10,237 bases of DNA from NCBI GenBank assembly GCA_046541875.1, contig JBKHCL010000107.1, positions 1 through 10,237 of the forward strand, in the 5' to 3' direction. Both the position numbers and the translations under genes were made by a program. The DNA comes from CAZFPT01 sp046541875. Lineage in GTDB: Bacteria; Planctomycetota; Phycisphaerae; SM23-33. Numbering within the stretch: the stretch's first letter is position 1; the number at the start of each line of letters is the position of its first letter. The notes below the pieces were generated by a model. It did not search any database. It saw only the letters and a program-made list of their open reading frames with translations, and had not been told where the DNA came from. Shown one piece after another: positions 6,360 to 10,237 of the stretch.

Positions 6360-7118
6360 CTACCGCCCTTTGGCGAGTCCTTCACCGATCATGTACGTCG
6401 CCGACTCGGCGACGGCCTGCATCATGTCCCCGTCGCATTTGTCGAGTTCCACGATCAACCATTCGATGCTTTCGAACTGGTTGGCCGCCTCGACCACCGC
6501 GGGAATGTCCATCTTGCCGGCCCCCACCGCCTGCATGGCGGCCCCTTTTTCCAGCGGGCCGTCCTTGATGTGAATGGACCGCGCCTTGGCGCCGACCTTC
6601 GTGACGAACTCGGCCGGGTCGTACTTGCCATGGTCCGCCGCCCAGTACGTGTCCACCTGCGGACGGAGGCGCGGGGCCATCTCCAGGAGAATCTCGAAGG
6701 CATGTCGGCCGTCAATGAGCACCATCTCGTGGTCGTGATTGTGATACGAGAGCGTCATGCCCTTCGCCTCCAGCAGACCGGCGGCGACTTCCAGGTCGTT
6801 GGCGAGTTGCTGGATGGCCATCGGGTCGTGGAAACATTCGGCCGGGCGGTGGGGAATCACGATGTTGTCGAACCGCAGCATGTCGGCCGACTCGGCGAGT
6901 TCATTGACGTTCTCCGACGAGACGTCTCCCTGGTGCACACTGGTGGCCTTGAGGCCGACGTCCTGGAGCAGGTCGCGGACCTGTTCGGTCGTGTGGCCGT
7001 GCATGCCCGCCAACTCGACGCCCAGGTAGCCCATCTCGGCGACCTTCTTCAGCGTGCCGGCCAGGTCGTTTTTGGCAGCGTCCCGGACGCTGTACAACTG
7101 CAGTGCAAGTGGTTTCAT
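6360..7118 (-). CDS. Sugar phosphate isomerase/epimerase-like TIM-barrel protein
   Basis: A 252-residue protein of the xylose isomerase-like TIM-barrel family (AP endonuclease 2 fold). Members use a divalent metal to isomerise, epimerise or otherwise act on sugars and related polyols, in the cytoplasm unless exported; no signal peptide is present. Supporting motifs are an opening LALQLYSVRD, GVELAG with Glu35, YHNHDHE at 125-131, VDTYWA at 155-160, HIKDG at 183-187, VGAGKMD at 198-204 and VELDKC at 223-228. The acidic and His residues in these strands are the expected metal ligands. A GAGGA site about 7 bases before the ATG supports the start. It follows kdsB by 36 bases. The true substrate cannot be told from sequence: the family includes inositol-, tagatose- and keto-sugar-acting enzymes. 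Nearby GH42 suggests carbohydrate catabolism. Confidence 0.85.
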   Translation of the reverse strand: MKPLALQLYSVRDAAKNDLAGTLKKVAEMGYLGVELAGMHGHTTEQVRDLLQDVGLKATSVHQGDVSSENVNELAESADMLRFDNIVIPHRPAECFHDPMAIQQLANDLEVAAGLLEAKGMTLSYHNHDHEMVLIDGRHAFEILLEMAPRLRPQVDTYWAADHGKYDPAEFVTKVGAKARSIHIKDGPLEKGAAMQAVGAGKMDIPAVVEAANQFESIEWLIVELDKCDGDMMQAVAESATYMIGEGLAKGR

Positions 7119-7154
7119 GTCTGAATCCTCAGTTGGAAGTCCGGCGTTGGGACG

Positions 7155-7886
7155 CTATCGCGCCTCGCCAACACGCCGGACGAATCGTTCGTAATCTTCA
7201 GGGGTGTCGATCCCGGCACCATCGTAGTCCACCACAGCCACCGCAATCGAATATCCGTGCTCCAACGCCCGGAGCTGTTCGAGTTTCTCGGCCTGCTCGG
7301 CCGGCGTGGACGGCAGGCGGGCGTAGGTCTTGAGAAACGCACAGCCGTAAGCGTACGCCCCGAGATGCAACAGAGCCGACGACCCCGCCCCGTCGCGGTC
7401 ATACGGGATGGCCGACCGCGAGAAATACATCGCCCTGCCGGTGAGATCACACACCACCTTCACGCGGTTCGGGTCGGGGACCTGCTCATCGGCCAGGGGC
7501 GTGGCGAGTGTGGCCATCTCGGTGTTCTTCTCCCGCAGCAACAGAACCAGCTGATCGATGCAGGCGGCGGGGATGTCCGGCTCGTCGCCCTGGATGTTCA
7601 CCACGACGTCATCCCCCGCCAGGTCCAGCACGTCGGCTGCCTCCGCAAGACGGTCGGTCCCGGTGCGACAGGACGCGGAGGTCATCACGGCCCGGCCGCC
7701 GAACCCCTCGACGGCCGAGACAATCCGATCATCGTCGGTCGCCACCACGACGTCGTCCAGCGACGACGCCTCCCGGGCGGATTCGACCACGTGCTGGATG
7801 AGCGGCTTGCCCGTGCGATCCAACAGAGGCTTTCCGGGCAGCCGGGTCGAGGCATACCGGGCGGGGATGATTGCGATGGTTCTCAT
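7155..7886 (-). CDS. kdsB: 3-deoxy-manno-octulosonate cytidylyltransferase (CMP-Kdo synthetase)
   Basis: KdsB activates Kdo with CTP to CMP-Kdo, the sugar donor for the inner core of lipopolysaccharide, in the cytoplasm. The 243-residue product is close to the usual length near 250. Motifs in order are IPARYASTRLPGKPL at 7-21, VVATDD at 47-52, GTDRLAEA at 76-83, NIQGDEP at 97-103 with the metal-binding Asp101, RVKVV at 141-145, YFSRSAIPY at 154-162, HLGAYAY at 174-180, EKLEQLRALE at 200-209, and GIDTPED at 225-231 with the second metal Asp227. The start has a strong AGGTGA site 4 bases before the ATG. It sits 43 bases after the GH42 gene. Its presence implies a Kdo-containing outer membrane, hence a Gram-negative-type envelope. 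The family also contains close CMP-sugar synthetases, but the motif match favours KdsB. Confidence 0.94.
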   Translation of the reverse strand: MRTIAIIPARYASTRLPGKPLLDRTGKPLIQHVVESAREASSLDDVVVATDDDRIVSAVEGFGGRAVMTSASCRTGTDRLAEAADVLDLAGDDVVVNIQGDEPDIPAACIDQLVLLLREKNTEMATLATPLADEQVPDPNRVKVVCDLTGRAMYFSRSAIPYDRDGAGSSALLHLGAYAYGCAFLKTYARLPSTPAEQAEKLEQLRALEHGYSIAVAVVDYDGAGIDTPEDYERFVRRVGEAR

Positions 7887-7929
7887 TCACTCACCTCTCG
7901 GGCGTCAGAACCCGATCCTGCCAATGTGC

Positions 7930-9999
7930 CTATTTCGCCGGTCTGCTCAGAACGCAGCTGTCGTGGGCAGTCAATTCGAGCGTCCCGCTTACTGTCCCGC
8001 CGTCCAGCACGTCGGTGAGCTCCTCGCCGGCCAGGTCGATCGTCGCGGGCTTGCCGCTGAGATTCACCACGAACACGTAATCCGTCTCGCCGTCGGTGCG
8101 ACATTGGGCGGTGACGCCTGCGGGCAGTTCTCCCGCCAGCGCACGAGGCAACGAGAGTTCCTCGATCAGGCCGCCGTACAGGTCGTCCAGGAACCGCTGC
8201 TCGACCCGGGCAGCCAGGTAATAGGCCCGACCCTTTCCGAGTTCGCGAACCGTCACGCATGGCTCACCGGCGTAGAACTGCCCGCCATGGGTCGCCAGGA
8301 CAGCCGCACTTTCGGGATGAATCCGCTCGCAGTACCGGCGCGACTCGTATTCGCCGCAAAGGCCGCCGACTTCGCCGGCCATTTTCACCGTGTTGGTCTC
8401 GTCGGGATAGAGCGCGTCGATTTCCTCGGTCCAGATGCCCAGCACATTCCGCAGCGGACCCGGCCAACCGCCCAGGAAGCAGCGGTTCGCCTCGTCCACC
8501 CAGCCGGTCATGGTGGTGCACACCAGCACACCGCCGCGCTGGACGAACTGCTCGATCCGCTCGGCCACGCCGGGGCGGAGCATGTACAGCATCGGGGCCG
8601 ACAGCAGGTCGTAGCCGTCCAGAGGCTGCTCGCTGTCGATGACGTCCACGCTCACGCCCGCCTGCCAGAACGGCCGATAGTGTGCCTCGCAGCGAGCCAT
8701 GTAGTCCTTGTCGCTGCCCGAACCCTGGTCGGCCATCGGACCGCAGGAGCTTTCCAACGCCCACCGGACCTCCCAGTCGCAGATGAGCCCCACCCTCACG
8801 CGGGGCATGGTTCCGATGATTCCGTCCAGCTTCGCCAGCATCCCCCCCACGTCCGCAACGTCCTGGAACACGCGGGTATTCTCATGGCCGACGTGGTCGA
8901 CCACCGCCCCGTGGAACTTCTCGTGGGCGCCCTGCCCCTTGCGCCACTGGAAGTATTTGACACTCTCGGCCCCGTGCCCGAGATGCTGTACCGCCTGAGC
9001 GCGATGCACGCCGGGACGCTTGAGCTTGTGTACGGGCATCCAGTTGGTCGCCGACGGGCTGGATTCCATGATCAGGAACGGCCGCTGCTTGAGCGAACGG
9101 CACATGTCGTGTGTCATCGAGAACCGCACAGCCCGTGTGACGTCGTCCTCTCCGCGATTGTGATACAACGGGTAGCAGTCATCGGAGATCACGTCCAGGT
9201 GCTCGGCGAACTTCCAGTAGTTCTGCGGCTCGTAAAAGCCCATGAAATTCGTGGTCACCGGCGTATCGGAATACTCACGGAGGGGAGCGATCTCCGCCTT
9301 CATGAAATCGACCGTCTGATGCGTCACAAAGCGTTTCCAGTCCAGCACCATCGCGTCGACCGCCCCGTCGATGTCCATCGAGAGCAACTGGTCCCAGTCG
9401 GTCAGCGTGGTGGCCCAGAAGGCATTCCACCAGGCGTGGTTCAGTGCATCGAGGCTGCCGTAGCGGTCTCTGAGCCAATCGCGGAAGGCCGCCTTGCACA
9501 GGTCGCAGTGGCACTCGCCGCTGTACTCATTGGACAGATGCCACAACGCCAGCGCCGGGTGCTCGGCGTAGCGCTCCGCCAGGCGGGCATTGATGGCTGC
9601 GACCTTCTCGCGATACACCGGCGAGGTGAAACAATGATTGTGGCGACGGCGCTGGAGATCGCGCCGGCCGGTCCTGCTCACGCGACGGATCTCGGGATAC
9701 TTCGCTGCCATCCAGTTGGGCTTGCCCCCCGAGGGCGTCGCCAGCACCACGTGCACGCCGGCCTCGTGCAGCGCATCCATCCGCTCGTCCAGCCAGCCGA
9801 ACTCGTATCGACCTTCTTCAGGCTCGAGCGCCGCCCAGGCGAAAATGCCCACCGACATCGAATTGCAGCCGGACAGCTTCATCAGCCTGAGGTCCTCTTC
9901 GAGAACGTCGGGCCGGTGCAGCCACTGGTCGGGGTTGTAGTCCCCTCCGTGCCAGAGATACGGAAACTTCGGATTGATCGGTGAACAGCGCTCAGCCAT
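7930..9999 (-). CDS. Glycoside hydrolase family 42 beta-galactosidase
   Basis: A 689-residue GH42 enzyme, which releases beta-linked galactose (or in some members arabinose) with retention of configuration. It begins with the family hallmark HGGDYNPDQW at 17-26. The TIM-barrel catalytic part carries SNEY with the acid/base Glu158 and LIMESSPSATNW with the nucleophile Glu312. Four cysteines (123, and 163, 165 and 168 in CHCDLC) match the zinc cluster seen in many GH42 trimers. YFQWRKGQGAHEKFHGA marks the end of the barrel. The trimerisation (beta-galactosidase-like) domain follows, about residues 390-610, then a small beta domain at the end. No signal peptide is present, so it probably works in the cytoplasm on imported oligosaccharides. 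The ATG at 9999 is set by GGAG 6 bases upstream; a longer in-frame start at 10125 would add residues unlike the family. It begins the minus-strand block. Confidence 0.94.
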   Translation of the reverse strand: MAERCSPINPKFPYLWHGGDYNPDQWLHRPDVLEEDLRLMKLSGCNSMSVGIFAWAALEPEEGRYEFGWLDERMDALHEAGVHVVLATPSGGKPNWMAAKYPEIRRVSRTGRRDLQRRRHNHCFTSPVYREKVAAINARLAERYAEHPALALWHLSNEYSGECHCDLCKAAFRDWLRDRYGSLDALNHAWWNAFWATTLTDWDQLLSMDIDGAVDAMVLDWKRFVTHQTVDFMKAEIAPLREYSDTPVTTNFMGFYEPQNYWKFAEHLDVISDDCYPLYHNRGEDDVTRAVRFSMTHDMCRSLKQRPFLIMESSPSATNWMPVHKLKRPGVHRAQAVQHLGHGAESVKYFQWRKGQGAHEKFHGAVVDHVGHENTRVFQDVADVGGMLAKLDGIIGTMPRVRVGLICDWEVRWALESSCGPMADQGSGSDKDYMARCEAHYRPFWQAGVSVDVIDSEQPLDGYDLLSAPMLYMLRPGVAERIEQFVQRGGVLVCTTMTGWVDEANRCFLGGWPGPLRNVLGIWTEEIDALYPDETNTVKMAGEVGGLCGEYESRRYCERIHPESAAVLATHGGQFYAGEPCVTVRELGKGRAYYLAARVEQRFLDDLYGGLIEELSLPRALAGELPAGVTAQCRTDGETDYVFVVNLSGKPATIDLAGEELTDVLDGGTVSGTLELTAHDSCVLSRPAK

Positions 10000-10005
10000 G
10001 GGATT

Positions 10006-10009
10006 CTCC
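10006..10009 (-). promoter_or_regulatory. GH42 gene ribosome binding site
   Basis: GGAG on the minus strand, 6 bases before the ATG at 9999. It fixes the GH42 start, which also matches where family members begin. Confidence 0.7.
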
Positions 10010-10016
10010 AGTACTG

Positions 10017-10035
10017 CCGGCCGCGAATCGGCCGG
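10017..10035 (-). repeat. 7-bp hairpin in the GH42 leader
   Basis: CCGGCCG at 10017-10023 pairs exactly with CGGCCGG at 10029-10035 around a 5-base loop. It lies 7 bases before the ribosome binding site and after the suggested promoter, so it would be in the 5' leader of the mRNA. It could affect translation or mRNA life, or act as a DNA site. Its sequence resembles the palindromes at 57-70 and 3832-3845. Confidence 0.45.
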
Positions 10036-10047
10036 GGCAAAGCGGGG

Positions 10048-10076
10048 ATTGTAGACCCCTCCGAACCAAACGTCCA
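10048..10076 (-). promoter_or_regulatory. Candidate sigma-70-type promoter for GH42-kdsB unit
   Basis: On the minus strand TGGACG (10076-10071) and TACAAT (10053-10048) are separated by exactly 17 bases. The -10 matches TATAAT in five of six bases and the -35 matches TTGACA in four. Transcription would start near 10041, giving a leader of about 40 bases that contains the hairpin at 10017-10035. It lies upstream of the first gene of the block, where a promoter is expected. Confidence 0.4.
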
Positions 10077-10237
10077 GCCGTCGCAACGGCAATCCTGCGA
10101 ACCGACGTGCGTAAATCGCCAACAATACACCGAGACACCCCGCCGGAAGATAACCACCATGATGCAGGTTGGCCGTCGGACGACGCCTTCGGCGACCTTC
10201 GCTTCGTCAAGCGGTAATGGCGTGCGAGAGAGCATGC
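10077..10237. other. Right-edge region without a clear gene
   Basis: No protein I can recognise is encoded here. On the plus strand an ATG at 10159, with GGAAG about 10 bases upstream, opens a frame (MMQVGRRTTPSATFASSSGN) that stays open to the window edge after 26 codons. It might be the start of a divergent gene but is too short to judge. A minus-strand frame entering from the right edge ends with a TGA at 10209-10207 and could equally be the tail of an upstream gene. Confidence 0.35.

Noticed and set aside
7558..9984. Plus-strand open frame of about 800 codons opposite GH42 and kdsB
   Set aside because: It mirrors two genes with full catalytic motifs, shows no recognisable family and has a composition (rich in His, Arg, Val, Leu) typical of antisense reading of GC-rich genes.
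1..10237. Mobile element, CRISPR array, tRNA or rRNA
   Set aside because: I found no transposase or integrase motifs, no regularly spaced repeats, and no tRNA- or rRNA-like segments; coding density and gene types are those of a core chromosomal region.

Overview
This is a GC-rich, densely packed bacterial chromosomal segment. It probably comes from a Gram-negative organism, because it carries a convincing CMP-Kdo synthetase (KdsB), a lipopolysaccharide-core enzyme, next to murA and folate and thioredoxin housekeeping genes. The gene style (secreted protein of unknown function, GH42 enzyme, sugar-phosphate-isomerase-type TIM barrel) would fit the Planctomycetes/PVC group. That assignment is an impression from protein character, not something proven by the sequence.

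Layout: murA is the only convincing plus-strand gene (106-1371). Everything from about 10000 down to 1451 is on the minus strand. In transcription order these nine genes are a GH42 beta-galactosidase, kdsB, a TIM-barrel sugar isomerase/epimerase-like protein, a secreted protein of unknown function, trxB, a Bax-inhibitor-1 family membrane protein, a pteridine-reductase-type SDR (FolM/PTR1 class), folB and folK. murA and folK converge across a 79-base gap that holds a hairpin. Spacers within the block are 26-43 bases or overlaps, except for a 128-base gap behind the isomerase gene. That gap contains a perfect inverted repeat and an extended -10-like box, so the block may be two transcription units: GH42-kdsB-isomerase, and secreted protein-trxB-BI-1-folM-folB-folK.

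Functionally, the last three genes form a coherent pterin/folate unit. FolB makes 6-hydroxymethyl-dihydropterin and FolK pyrophosphorylates it. The SDR in front, which overlaps folB by 8 bases, has the two diagnostic substitutions of pteridine reductases (Arg in the nucleotide loop, Asp instead of the catalytic Ser), so it probably reduces dihydropterin or dihydrofolate. murA and kdsB serve the cell envelope, GH42 and the TIM-barrel protein serve sugar turnover, and trxB serves thiol redox balance.

I see no mobile element, CRISPR array, tRNA or rRNA, and no clear new multi-gene system. The most notable points are the FolM-folB-folK unit, GGCCGATCGGCC-type palindromes just upstream of three genes, and the uncharacterised secreted protein. 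Several very long open frames opposite the real genes are by-products of high GC content and were left out.
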